Assembly: GCA_041984585.1 (NCBI GenBank)
Contig: JBHIXX010000017.1
Location: 1 to 54,335, forward strand
Source of the DNA: Pseudolysinimonas_A sp041984585
GTDB taxonomy: Bacteria; Actinomycetota; Actinomycetes; Actinomycetales; Microbacteriaceae
Direction: 5' to 3'
DNA length: 54,335 nt
The position numbers and the translations under genes are program-made. How positions within the stretch are numbered: the first letter of the stretch is position 1; each line of letters opens with the position of its first letter. Under the pieces are notes generated by a model that was not told the origin of the DNA, did not search any database, and was given only the letters and a program-made list of their open reading frames with translations. Below, piece by piece: positions 24,244 through 32,205 of this stretch.

Positions 24244-26871
24244 CTACTCGGGCCGCGCCGCGGCCCGCACGTCGACGCCGCCCCTGCCGCGGGGGAGCAC
24301 CGGCGCGAGCACATCGCCGAGGCCGGCGCGCCCGTGGGCGGCGAGCGCGCGGTACGCGGCCCCCAGGTGGTTGTCGACGGTGCGCACCGAGAGGAAGTGC
24401 CGCTCGGCCAGCTCCGCCGACGTGGCGCCGGCGGCCGCGTCGAGCGCGATCTCGAGCACGCGCGGGGTGAGCGCGGTGGCGGGCCGCTCGGCGAGCGCAG
24501 GCGTCGATGCGCCCGAGCAGCCGCGCTCCCAGGCGAGCGAGAGCGCCACCGCGCGGGACGCTCCCACCGCGTCGTCGCGGGCGGCGAGCAGGGTCGCCGC
24601 CTGCGCCGCCGACTCCGCCGCGAACAGGGCCGAACCGTGCGCCGCGAACCGGCCCGCGACGTCGAGCAGATCGTCGGGGGAGCGGTCGGCGAGCGCGCGG
24701 GCGTGCGCGGCGGCGGTCGAGGTCAGGTGTGCCCCCGACATCCGTGCCGCCACGTCGGCGAGCTCCGCGGCGACGTCGGCGACGTCATCACCCCGGCCCC
24801 AGCGCACCGTGTCGTGCAGGGCGAGGGCGCCCCAGCCCAGATGGTCGGCGGCGATCGCCGCGCGGCCCCCGCTGAGGGCGACCTCGGCGGCGCCCACCTC
24901 GTCCCCGCCGACCCGGCGGCCCCACGCGAGCGCGCGATCGAGCCACACGGTGTTGCGAGGGTCGGAGCGCGTGGCGCGAACGCCGCCCAGCGCGCGCAGG
25001 TCGATCTCGCGCCCGGCCTGGGCCTCCGACAGCGCGGACACCGCCGCCACCATGTCGGCCAGGTCGAGCAGGCGGGCCAGGTCGGTCTGCGCGGATGCCG
25101 ACCGTCCGGCCTCGCGTGCGGCATCCAGGTCGCCCGCCACCCCCGCGGCGAAGGCGAGGTTGACGTTCCACAGCCAGTGGGTGAGGCGCCGCGAGTCGTC
25201 GGCGAGCGAGGCGCGGCACAGGGCGACGCTCGATGCGACCTCGCCGGCGAAGATCCGGGACTGGGCGACACAGGTGAGGATCTGGTCGCGGGCCAGGGGC
25301 AGCGCCCGCGCGTGGGCGAGGGCCGTCGCCTCCGCCTCCTCGGCGACGGCCGCGAGGCGGTCGCAGCGGCCGAGCATCGCGTCGGCGAGGGTGAGGCTCA
25401 CGTAGGCGGAGGTGCGCGTCGGGCCGTCGGCGTCCGGATGCGCGAGCGCCCGTTCCGCGGCGTCGTGCGCGGTCGCGAAGTCGCCGCGGATGCCGGCGAC
25501 GACGCCGCGCTCCGACTCCAGCCGAGCGGCGGTCGCGGGGTCGGCGGAGCCTGCGACGGCGGCGCCGAGAACGTCGTCGGCGAGGTCGGGCCGGCGCAGC
25601 CCGAAGGCGAGGTTGAAGGCTCGCGCGGAGGCGACCTCGGCGACGAGCGGGGAGTCGGCGGCGTCGATTCCGGCGAACAGCGCCTCCGCGTCGCGGGCGC
25701 GCCCCTGCTGAGCGACGGCGGCGGCCCGGATCAGGCCGACGATCGGTCCTCCGTCGGGGAGCGAGTCGACCAGCTGCTCGGCGAGTCTCGGGTCCTGGCG
25801 TCCGAGCGCCGCCCGGGCGCCGTCGAGGGCCAGCTCGGGGTCGACGAGATGCCCGGAGCGCAGTTGCCACTCGGCGAGCCGCAGCCGGTCGAGAGGGGAC
25901 CCGGTGTCGAGGGCGGCGGCGACCAGGTGGGCGAGACGCGCCCGGCGGCGCTGATCGCCCATCCCCGCGCTGAGCACCTCGCCGTAGAGCGGGGCGGCGC
26001 TGCGCAGACGGGCCTCGCCCGGTCCGTCGACGGCTTCGGCGAGCCCGGCGGCGAGCAGGCCGTCGACCGTGTCGGGCGAGGTGGCCTCGGCGAGCAGCCC
26101 CGCGGGCACGGGCTCGGCGAGGGCGAGCAGTTCGAGCGCTTCGGCGGTCGTCGGCGGAAGGTCGGACACGCGCTCGCGGGCGAGGTCGGTGAGCCGACCG
26201 GAGACGAGCGGGCCGTCGGCGGTCCACGCGCCGTCGTCGTCGCGGCGCAGGGCGGGGCCCGCCCCGAGCAGCAGCTCGCGCAGGACGAGCGGCGACCCGC
26301 GCGACAGCCGGCGCAGCTCGTCGCCGAGCCGCGCGTCGACCGGCCCGAGCTCCGCGGCGACCAGGTGATCGATGGATGCGTCGGCGAGGGGGCTCAGCTC
26401 CACCCGTTCCACTCCCTCCGCGCGCAGAAGCGCGGCGAGGGCGGGCGCGCGCTCCGGCTCGTCGCCGAGGGCGAGCACGATGCCGACGTCGGATCCCGCG
26501 GCGATGACGGTGAGCAATGCGAGGCTCGTCGGGTCGAGGTGCTGGGCGTCGTCGAGGGCGAGCACGACGCCGTCCGGCCCGGCGGTCGCGGTGATGGCGT
26601 CGACCGTCGCGGCGAGCAGGAACGCGGGCTCGCGGGGCGGGGCGGGCGGCAGGAGTGCGGCGAACGGGCTGAGCGGGATGGCGCGGGTCGCGGGGGAGGC
26701 CGGCACGCGATGCACCGGACGGGTCGGGGTCTCGACGGCGGCGGCGACCTCGGCGAGCAGGCGCGAGCGGCCGACCCCGGGCGGCCCGGTGATCGCCACC
26801 GGGCGGCCGACGCGGAGGGCGTCGACGGCGCGCGCGAGTTCCTCCTCGCGGTCGACGAGATCCCACCCCAT
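24244..26871 (-). CDS. Large LuxR-family regulator with N-terminal AAA ATPase domain
   Basis: This 875-residue protein has an N-terminal NTPase module with Walker A-like GPPGVGRS (the usual Lys is Arg) and Walker B VVLALDDAQHLDP. A long helical, TPR-like middle follows, then a C-terminal LuxR HTH (TPRVLEIALDAAAGATSAELAERHFLSVRTVDNHLGAAYRAL). This architecture is the LAL class, usually pathway activators responding to sugars, amino acids or oligomeric signals. The ATG at 26871 is chosen because TAGGGT lies 7 bases upstream; a TTG 18 bases earlier would overlap that box. It is divergent from a two-component system with a palindrome between them. Confidence 0.8.
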   Translation of the reverse strand: MGWDLVDREEELARAVDALRVGRPVAITGPPGVGRSRLLAEVAAAVETPTRPVHRVPASPATRAIPLSPFAALLPPAPPREPAFLLAATVDAITATAGPDGVVLALDDAQHLDPTSLALLTVIAAGSDVGIVLALGDEPERAPALAALLRAEGVERVELSPLADASIDHLVAAELGPVDARLGDELRRLSRGSPLVLRELLLGAGPALRRDDDGAWTADGPLVSGRLTDLARERVSDLPPTTAEALELLALAEPVPAGLLAEATSPDTVDGLLAAGLAEAVDGPGEARLRSAAPLYGEVLSAGMGDQRRRARLAHLVAAALDTGSPLDRLRLAEWQLRSGHLVDPELALDGARAALGRQDPRLAEQLVDSLPDGGPIVGLIRAAAVAQQGRARDAEALFAGIDAADSPLVAEVASARAFNLAFGLRRPDLADDVLGAAVAGSADPATAARLESERGVVAGIRGDFATAHDAAERALAHPDADGPTRTSAYVSLTLADAMLGRCDRLAAVAEEAEATALAHARALPLARDQILTCVAQSRIFAGEVASSVALCRASLADDSRRLTHWLWNVNLAFAAGVAGDLDAAREAGRSASAQTDLARLLDLADMVAAVSALSEAQAGREIDLRALGGVRATRSDPRNTVWLDRALAWGRRVGGDEVGAAEVALSGGRAAIAADHLGWGALALHDTVRWGRGDDVADVAAELADVAARMSGAHLTSTAAAHARALADRSPDDLLDVAGRFAAHGSALFAAESAAQAATLLAARDDAVGASRAVALSLAWERGCSGASTPALAERPATALTPRVLEIALDAAAGATSAELAERHFLSVRTVDNHLGAAYRALAAHGRAGLGDVLAPVLPRGRGGVDVRAAARPE

Positions 26872-26878
26872 TCGCCCG

Positions 26879-26884
26879 ACCCTA
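26879..26884 (-). promoter_or_regulatory. -10 box of leaderless promoter for the LuxR-type regulator
   Basis: TAGGGT lies 7 bases upstream of the ATG at 26871. Confidence 0.45.
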
Positions 26885-26970
26885 GCCAAGTCGGGTGATC
26901 GGCGAGAGGGCGATCCGGGGTCGCACCGGGTCGTGCGGCGGTTCGGCGCGACCCCCCCCGGATAGGGGAC

Positions 26971-26986
26971 ATGAGACTGCTCTCAT
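26971..26986. promoter_or_regulatory. Perfect palindrome in the divergent regulator intergenic region
   Basis: ATGAGA (26971-26976) and TCTCAT (26981-26986) are exact complements with a CTGC spacer. The site is 40 bases before the kinase start and just upstream of where its -35 box would lie, so it is a likely operator for the response regulator or the LuxR-type protein. Confidence 0.45.
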
Positions 26987-27013
26987 CTCCGACTCACCGG
27001 GATGCCCCCTCGG

Positions 27014-27019
27014 AATACT
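27014..27019 (+). promoter_or_regulatory. -10 box of leaderless promoter for the histidine kinase
   Basis: AATACT is followed by 6 bases and the ATG at 27026. Confidence 0.45.
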
Positions 27020-27025
27020 GTGGGC

Positions 27026-28516
27026 ATGACCCGGCGCCGCACCGCCTCCGGCCCGCCCCGATTCACGGTGCGGGCCCGGATCCTCGCGGCGATCCTCGCG
27101 GTGGCCGGAGTCGGACTGGCGGTGGCGGGCGGCGTGACGTTCATCATCCAGCGCGACCGCGCCGCATCCGACATCGACGCCGCCCTGCTGCTGCAGGTCG
27201 AGGCGGCGCGCGGCGTGATCGACGCCGGCGCCACGCCCATCGACGGCGCGGATGCCGATGAGCCGGGAGCGCTGCCGGTGGAGAACTCCCGGCAGGCGCT
27301 GCAGGCGATCCTCGCGATCGTGCTCCCGCCGCCCAACGGGTCGGCGCTCGGCATCGTCGACGGGCGCGCCGCCTACATCCCCGGGGTCGCCGTGCCGTTC
27401 CGCCTCGACGAGATCGACGGCTTCGTCGACCGGATGGTGCGCGAGACCGAGACGGGCCAGGTGCGAATCGGCACCGCGCTCGTCGACGACCGGGAGCTGC
27501 GCTACGTGGCCGTCCCGGTGCGGGTGGAGGGAGCGGACGACAGCGGGGTGTTCGTCTCGGCCATCGACGTCGACGCCGCCCTCGACCCGGTGCACCGCAC
27601 GTTCCTCGTCTACGCGGTGGTGGCGCTCATCGCGTTCGCCGGGGTCGGCCTCGCGGGCTGGTTCGTCGCCGGTCGGCTGCTGCGCCCCATCCGCACCCTG
27701 CGTGAGACGGCGGAGCGCATCACCGCCCGCGACGCGGTCGAGCGGATCGCCGTGGAGGGCAACGACGACGTGTCGCGGCTCACCGGGACCATCAACGACA
27801 TGCTCGACCGCCTGCACGACGGGCTCAACAACCAGCGCGAACTGCTCGACGACGTGCGCCACGAACTGCGCACGCCGATCACGATCGTGCGCGGGCACCT
27901 CGAGCTGCTCGACGCCGACGATCCCGACGACGTGCGCACCACCCGCGACATCGCCATCGACGAGGTCGACCGGATGGCGGACCTCGTCGACGATCTGGCG
28001 CGGTTCGCCGAGGTGCGGATGGCCGTGCTCCATCCCGCGGAGCTCGACGTCGCCGAGCTCACGCACGACATCGCGGCGCACGCCGACGCCATCCCGGGTC
28101 ACCGCTGGGGCGTCGAGGAGTCGGCGGACGGGCTGATCGTCGCCGACCGGTCGCGGGTGATGCAGGCGCTGCTGCAGTTCGCGGACAACGCCGCCAAGTA
28201 CTCGCCGGAGGGCTCGGAGATCTCCGTCGGCAGCCGGCGGGTGGCCGACCGGGTCGAGTTCTGGATCCGCGACCGCGGTCCCGGCGTTCCCGACGAGGTG
28301 GCGGAGCGGATCTTCGAGCGGTTCGTGCAGGCGCCGGGCGCCACCCGCGGCTCGGGCCTGGGCCTGGCCATCGTGGTCGGCATCGCCCGGGCACACGGCG
28401 GAGCGGTGCGGCTCGACCGGCTCGACGACGGATCGCGATTCGTCCTGGTGCTCCCGGCGGAGGGGCCGGGTGGGATTCCGACGCTGCGCGCCGACGCGCC
28501 CGAGGAGGAGAGATGA
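27026..28516 (+). CDS. Sensor histidine kinase, OmpR-partner type
   Basis: The 496-residue protein has membrane helix 1 (about 18-42), an extracellular sensor region (about 43-190), helix 2 (about 193-216), a HAMP linker and a HisKA domain with H279 in DDVRHELRTPITIV. A HATPase_c follows with DNAAKYSPEG (N box), DRGPGVPDEV and GSGLGLAIV (G boxes). It phosphorylates the next gene product, overlapping it by four bases (ATGA). The extracellular region suggests an envelope or external signal, not identified. Confidence 0.92.
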   Translation: MTRRRTASGPPRFTVRARILAAILAVAGVGLAVAGGVTFIIQRDRAASDIDAALLLQVEAARGVIDAGATPIDGADADEPGALPVENSRQALQAILAIVLPPPNGSALGIVDGRAAYIPGVAVPFRLDEIDGFVDRMVRETETGQVRIGTALVDDRELRYVAVPVRVEGADDSGVFVSAIDVDAALDPVHRTFLVYAVVALIAFAGVGLAGWFVAGRLLRPIRTLRETAERITARDAVERIAVEGNDDVSRLTGTINDMLDRLHDGLNNQRELLDDVRHELRTPITIVRGHLELLDADDPDDVRTTRDIAIDEVDRMADLVDDLARFAEVRMAVLHPAELDVAELTHDIAAHADAIPGHRWGVEESADGLIVADRSRVMQALLQFADNAAKYSPEGSEISVGSRRVADRVEFWIRDRGPGVPDEVAERIFERFVQAPGATRGSGLGLAIVVGIARAHGGAVRLDRLDDGSRFVLVLPAEGPGGIPTLRADAPEEER

Positions 28517-29169
28517 CCAACATCCTGATCGTGGAGGACGAGGAGCGGATCACCACGTTCGTCCAGCGGGGGCTGCGCGCCGCCGGCTACGCCGCGACGG
28601 TCGCGCCGACCGGTGCGGAGGCGCTGCGTCTGGTGCGCACGGGGGCGTTCGAGCTGATCATCCTCGACATCGGCCTGCCCGATATCGATGGATTCGAGCT
28701 GCTGCGCGTGGTGCGCGGAGAGGGCGTCGAGGTGCCCGTGATCGTGCTCACCGCGCGGGACGCGATCACCGACCTGGTGCAGGGGTTCGACCGCGGCGCC
28801 GACGACTACATCACGAAGCCGTTCAAGTTCGACGAGCTGCTCGCGCGGGTGCGGGCCCGCCTGCGCGACAAGGAGAGCGCCGTCGACACGGTGCTCTCCC
28901 ACGACGGCGTGGTGCTCGACCTGCTCAGCAGGCGGGTCACCGTCGACGGCGTCGCCGCCGACCTGTCGGCCCGCGAGTTCACGCTCGCCGAGGAGTTCCT
29001 GCGCCATCCCGACGAGGTGCTCAGCCGCGAGCAGCTGCTGAGCCGGGTCTGGGGTTACGACTTCGACCCGGGGTCCAACGTGGTCGACGTCTACGTGCGC
29101 TACCTGCGGCAGAAGATCGGCGCGGACCGCATCGAGACGGTGCGGGGGATGGGCTACCGCCTGCGCTGA
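28513..29169 (+). CDS. Response regulator, OmpR/PhoB family
   Basis: A 218-residue protein with a receiver domain (acidic E8/D9/E10, phospho-acceptor D52 in IILDIGLPDIDG, K in TKPFKFDELLARV). A winged-helix DNA-binding domain follows (about 125-218; LSAREFTLAEEFLRHPDEVLSREQL ... VDVYVRYLRQKIG ... VRGMGYRLR). It is translated in a coupled manner with the kinase upstream. It may bind the palindrome at 26971-26986 and thereby control its own operon and the divergent LuxR-type gene. Confidence 0.93.
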   Translation: MTNILIVEDEERITTFVQRGLRAAGYAATVAPTGAEALRLVRTGAFELIILDIGLPDIDGFELLRVVRGEGVEVPVIVLTARDAITDLVQGFDRGADDYITKPFKFDELLARVRARLRDKESAVDTVLSHDGVVLDLLSRRVTVDGVAADLSAREFTLAEEFLRHPDEVLSREQLLSRVWGYDFDPGSNVVDVYVRYLRQKIGADRIETVRGMGYRLR

Positions 29170-29196
29170 CGCCGAGAGTCGACGCCCAGAGCGGGA

Positions 29197-29685
29197 TCAG
29201 CCGCCGGGCTTCCCCGTCCCGTTGCCGTTCCCGTTGCCGTTGCCGTTCCCGTTGCCCTGGCCGTTCCCATTGCCCTGACCGTTCCCGTTCCCGTTGCCGT
29301 TCCCGGCGGCGGGCGGGGCCGGCGGCACGACCTCGGGATCGTCGTCGACGGGCTCGTCGACCGGAGCCGGATCGTCGGTCGGGGTGCTCGAGGCATCCGG
29401 CGTCGACTCGGTGGCAGCGGATCCGCCGCCTCCCGAGCCGGTCGAGTCCCCGGAGGGGTCGGAGCCCGAGGAGTCGGAGGCGGGCTCCTCGTCGTCCTCG
29501 ATGTCGATCGGCCCGGCGACGGGGATCGGCGATCCGGTGGGCGCCGCCGTCGTGGTGATGGCGGGGACGGCGATGGCCGAGGAACGGTCGGCCGGGAGGG
29601 TCGCGCTCAGCACGAACCCGGTGAGCGCGACGCCGAGCGTCGTCGACAGCGCGACGACGACGGCGGATGGGTTCGGGCCGACCAC
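29197..29685 (-). CDS. Secreted or anchored low-complexity protein with Asn-Gly repeats
   Basis: The 162-residue protein has one N-terminal hydrophobic segment (about 8-30, a signal peptide or anchor), an acidic Ser/Asp/Pro-rich middle and a C-terminal run of about 14 Asn-Gly or Gln-Gly pairs. There is no catalytic motif. The DNA under the run is a hexamer repeat. The GTG at 29685 has a weak GATGAT 6 bases upstream. It may be a surface or wall-associated linker. It converges with the response regulator gene. Confidence 0.5.
   Translation of the reverse strand: MVGPNPSAVVVALSTTLGVALTGFVLSATLPADRSSAIAVPAITTTAAPTGSPIPVAGPIDIEDDEEPASDSSGSDPSGDSTGSGGGGSAATESTPDASSTPTDDPAPVDEPVDDDPEVVPPAPPAAGNGNGNGNGQGNGNGQGNGNGNGNGNGNGTGKPGG
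29221..29304. repeat. Hexanucleotide tandem repeat encoding Asn-Gly pairs
   Basis: Fourteen consecutive hexamers, mostly GTTGCC or GTTCCC with ATTGCC, CTGGCC and CTGACC variants, lie on the plus strand. Loss or gain of units would keep the reading frame of the minus-strand gene and change the length of its tail. Confidence 0.9.
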
Positions 29686-29766
29686 CCGTCCATCATCCCG
29701 CAGCGCGGTGCGTCTGGGTAGGGGAGCGCCGGGGGTGAGGGATGCGGCGGCCCGGGCAGCCGGACC

Positions 29767-30396
29767 TCACTGGTGGACGGTGATCGTCTTCCGGTCGAGC
29801 ACCGACCCGTTGTGCAGCGTGGCGATCGCGTACTTCTGCGACGTCTGATCGCACTGGTAGTCGACCGTGATCCCGCCCACCGGCGGCAGCCCGGTCTGGT
29901 ACGGCTGCGAGTCGGCGAAGTCGGTGCCGATGCCGAACGAGACGCTGGTGCCCGTGGTGTTCCAGTTGAAGGTGATCGGCTTCGAGGAGTCGCCCGGTCC
30001 GCATCCGGCGTCGGTGTTCGACACCGTGTAGCCGACGATCGACGTGGTCGGCGGGGGCGCGGGCGGCGGCGGAGCACTCGTCTCGGTGGCGCTCGGCGTG
30101 GGCGTGGGGGTCGGCGTCGGGGTCTCGGACTCCGTCGGCTCCGGGGTCGGCGTGTCGCTCGCGGTCGGGGAGTCGGTCGGCGCGGGGGCCGGCGATCCGC
30201 CCTGGCCGGTGAGCAGCACGACGATGAGGATGACGATCGCCGCCAGCAGGGCCGCCCCGATCGCGATCAGCGCGATCAGCAGGGCGCGCGAGGGGCGTCG
30301 CGCGGGGGTCTCCGCCGCGGCCGCCGACGGAGGGGTGAGCCGTTCCGTGGGAGCGTCCGGGCCGGGCAGGCGGCTCGTCGGAGTGTCGTCGCTCAT
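29767..30396 (-). CDS. Single-pass membrane protein with Pro/Thr linker and extracellular domain
   Basis: The 209-residue protein has a short cytoplasmic N-terminus, a membrane helix (about 39-63), a Pro/Thr/Ser-rich spacer (about 68-118) with TPTPTPTP, and an extracellular domain of about 90 residues. That domain starts SIVGYTVSNTDAGCGPG and ends DRKTITVHQ, with two cysteines that may pair. The domain looks like an immunoglobulin-like beta sandwich but is not assigned. The ATG at 30396 follows GAGGTGAC, and TATGCT at 30456-30461 is a likely -10 box. Confidence 0.65.
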   Translation of the reverse strand: MSDDTPTSRLPGPDAPTERLTPPSAAAAETPARRPSRALLIALIAIGAALLAAIVILIVVLLTGQGGSPAPAPTDSPTASDTPTPEPTESETPTPTPTPTPSATETSAPPPPAPPPTTSIVGYTVSNTDAGCGPGDSSKPITFNWNTTGTSVSFGIGTDFADSQPYQTGLPPVGGITVDYQCDQTSQKYAIATLHNGSVLDRKTITVHQ

Positions 30397-30540
30397 CGTC
30401 ACCTCGGCACGTCGATCGGAGGGCCCCCGCCCGGGCGGAGCCCGGATTCGGCGCCAGCATAGGGCGCGTCGCGACGACGCGGCAATGGGCGGATCCGGTC
30501 CGTCCGTCGGCCGCCGAGGTCGGCCCCGGGGAGCCCCCAG

Positions 30541-30570
30541 CAGCACTTGTGCTAGTGGAACTAGAACAAT
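30541..30570 (+). promoter_or_regulatory. Operator-promoter region of the GntR/DUF1648 operon
   Basis: This unusually AT-rich stretch holds two overlapping inverted repeats: AGCAC-TT-GTGCT (30542-30553) and CTAGT-GGA-ACTAG (30552-30564). TAGAAC/AACAAT follows as a possible -10. It ends 12 bases before the GTG start of the GntR gene, as expected for autoregulation by a YtrA-type GntR protein. Confidence 0.55.
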
Positions 30571-30582
30571 AGGATCGGAGGC

Positions 30583-30936
30583 GTGCTCATCCGTGTCGAC
30601 CCGACCTCGTCGGTCCCGCTGTTCGACCAGATCGCGGCCGCGGTGCGCGCCGAGATCGGGCGGGGAGCGGTGCGGCCCGGGGACCGGCTCCCCGCCGCGC
30701 GCGACCTCGCCGCGGCGCTCGAGATCAACGTGCACACCGTGCTGCACGCGTACCGCGAGTTGCGCGACGAGGGGATCGTCGACCTTCGACGCGGTCGGGG
30801 CGCCGTCGTGACGCACGGCGCCGGCGTCGCGGCCGAGCTGGCCGGCGGCATCCGCGACCTCGTGGCCGACGCCCGACGCCTCGGCGTCTCCGCCCCGACC
30901 CTGATCGCCCTGATCCGAGAGGAATACGACTCATGA
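30583..30936 (+). CDS. GntR family regulator, YtrA subfamily
   Basis: The 117-residue protein has a GntR winged HTH (about 8-75; SVPLFDQIAAAVRAEIGRGA, RPGDRLPAARDLAAALEINVHTVLHAYRELRDEGIV) and only a short helical tail of about 40 residues. This is the size of YtrA-type repressors that usually control adjacent transporter or membrane-protein genes. The GTG at 30583 follows GGATCGGAGG. The stop overlaps the next start by four bases (ATGA). Palindromes immediately upstream are its likely operator. Confidence 0.88.
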   Translation: MLIRVDPTSSVPLFDQIAAAVRAEIGRGAVRPGDRLPAARDLAAALEINVHTVLHAYRELRDEGIVDLRRGRGAVVTHGAGVAAELAGGIRDLVADARRLGVSAPTLIALIREEYDS

Positions 30937-31898
30937 CCCCCACCCGCACCGCCCCGTCGCCGACCGTCGTCGCGCTGGTCGGCCCCGCGATCCTGCTCGC
31001 CGTCGGGCTCCCAGTGCTCGCCGCGCTCAGCTCCGGCGCGACCGGGGAGGTGGCGGTGCACTGGGGTCCCGACGGGTTCGCGCCGGCCTGGACCGTGCCG
31101 GTGTTCACCGCGCTGGTCGGGGGCGGCCTCCCGCTGCTGCTCGGCGTCATGCTGCTCGCCTCCCCGCCACGCGGCGGCCTCCCGTCGCCCACCCACAAGC
31201 TGCTCGCGTCGGTCGCCGTCGGCGTGGCCGCGCTCGCCGTGGGGCTCGGCATCTGGATGCTCGCGTCCCAGCAGGGCGGATCCGCGCCGCCTCAGGTCGG
31301 GCTCGGCCTGCTCATCGGATTCGGCGCGGCCGCTCTGCTCGGCGCCGCGGGGTGGATCGCGATGCCGCGCGCCGTCGTCGCCGCTCCCCGCGCGCGGGAG
31401 CCGCTCGCCCTCGACCTCGCCGACGGCGAGCGCGCCGCCTGGGTCGGCACCACCCGGCTCTCCCGCGGCGTGGTCGGCGCGATCGTCGCCGGGGTGCTCG
31501 CGGCCCTCGGCATCACGGTCACCGCCACCATCGTCAGCGACGGGGCGGCGTGGCCGATGCTGCTGCTCCCCGTCGTGCTGGGCGCGCTGCTCGTGGCGAC
31601 GTCGTCGTTCACGGTGCGCATCGACGAGGCGGGACTCGTCGCCCGCGGGGCCCTGGGGGCTCCGTCGTGGCGCATTCCGGCCGCCGACGTGCAGCGGGCG
31701 GCCGCGGTGGACGTCTCGCCGTTCGGCGACTTCGGCGGGTGGGGCGTGCGCTATGCGGCCGGGCGGCGCAGCGGCATCGTGGTGCGCGCCGGCGAGGCGC
31801 TCGAGGTGACCCGTCGCGACGGCCGGTCGCTCGTCGTGACGATCGACGACGCCGACGCGGCGGCGGCGCTGCTGACGGCGGTGGCGGCGCGCGCCTGA
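30933..31898 (+). CDS. DUF1648-containing multi-pass membrane protein
   Basis: The 321-residue protein has about six hydrophobic segments. After the first helix comes EVAVHWGPDGFAPAW, the DUF1648 signature (loop with His-Trp-Gly and Pro), found in SdpI-like immunity and membrane proteins. A C-terminal soluble region of about 100 residues (TSSFTVRIDEAGLVARGALGAPSWRIP) resembles a PH-like sheet. The gene is in an operon with the GntR regulator upstream, which probably represses it. The true substrate or stress is unknown. Confidence 0.75.
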   Translation: MTPTRTAPSPTVVALVGPAILLAVGLPVLAALSSGATGEVAVHWGPDGFAPAWTVPVFTALVGGGLPLLLGVMLLASPPRGGLPSPTHKLLASVAVGVAALAVGLGIWMLASQQGGSAPPQVGLGLLIGFGAAALLGAAGWIAMPRAVVAAPRAREPLALDLADGERAAWVGTTRLSRGVVGAIVAGVLAALGITVTATIVSDGAAWPMLLLPVVLGALLVATSSFTVRIDEAGLVARGALGAPSWRIPAADVQRAAAVDVSPFGDFGGWGVRYAAGRRSGIVVRAGEALEVTRRDGRSLVVTIDDADAAAALLTAVAARA

Positions 31899-31971
31899 GT
31901 GCGCGACGGAGATCCACGCCCGGGCGGGGTCTGCGGGGGTTGCCGAGCGCGCGCGCGACCGTCGCGGGCGG

Positions 31972-31977
31972 TACCAT
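31972..31977 (+). promoter_or_regulatory. Possible -10 box of the ileS T-box transcript
   Basis: TACCAT lies about 8-10 bases before the first conserved leader bases; no good -35 box is seen. The stretch from the DUF1648 stop (31898) to here holds no other recognised feature. Confidence 0.35.
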
Positions 31978-31984
31978 CGGAGCA

Positions 31985-32205
31985 CCGACAGCGATCCGGC
32001 CATCACCGGGGAGTCTCCGGAAGAGCCCCGCTCGTCACGACCCCCGGGTCGGGCGGCGGGAGGTAGACCCGGACGGGGCGGCCCGTCACAGCCGAGCAAG
32101 AGCGGCATCCCGCGTGCGGGGTGCAAGCGAGGTGGTACCGCGGCGCCCGTCGTCCTCGCAGCAGTTCTGAGTCCAGAGCAGCGAGAGACGACACGAGGAC
32201 CGCCC
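31985..32205 (+). promoter_or_regulatory. Translational T-box riboswitch of ileS
   Basis: The leader contains the T-box core GGTGGTACCGCG (32131-32142), whose UGGU bulge would pair with the ACCA end of uncharged tRNA-Ile. Upstream, CATCACCGGGGAGTCTCC (from 32001) carries a candidate ATC isoleucine specifier at 32002-32004. GTCCTCG (32152-32158) can pair with CGAGGAC (32194-32200), which covers the ileS ribosome-binding site, so uncharged tRNA would release translation. This matches the actinobacterial ileS T-box class known to act on translation. No transcription terminator is seen. Confidence 0.9.

Noticed and set aside
20640..24314. A 1224-residue open frame on the minus strand across valS and beyond
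   Set aside because: It is a shadow frame of valS and its flanks, Arg/Gly/Ala-rich without family motifs; high GC removes stop codons in wrong frames. Its last 75 codons, however, are the small coupled gene, which is reported.
29221..29304. CRISPR-like array
   Set aside because: The units are contiguous hexamers with no spacers and encode an Asn-Gly run.
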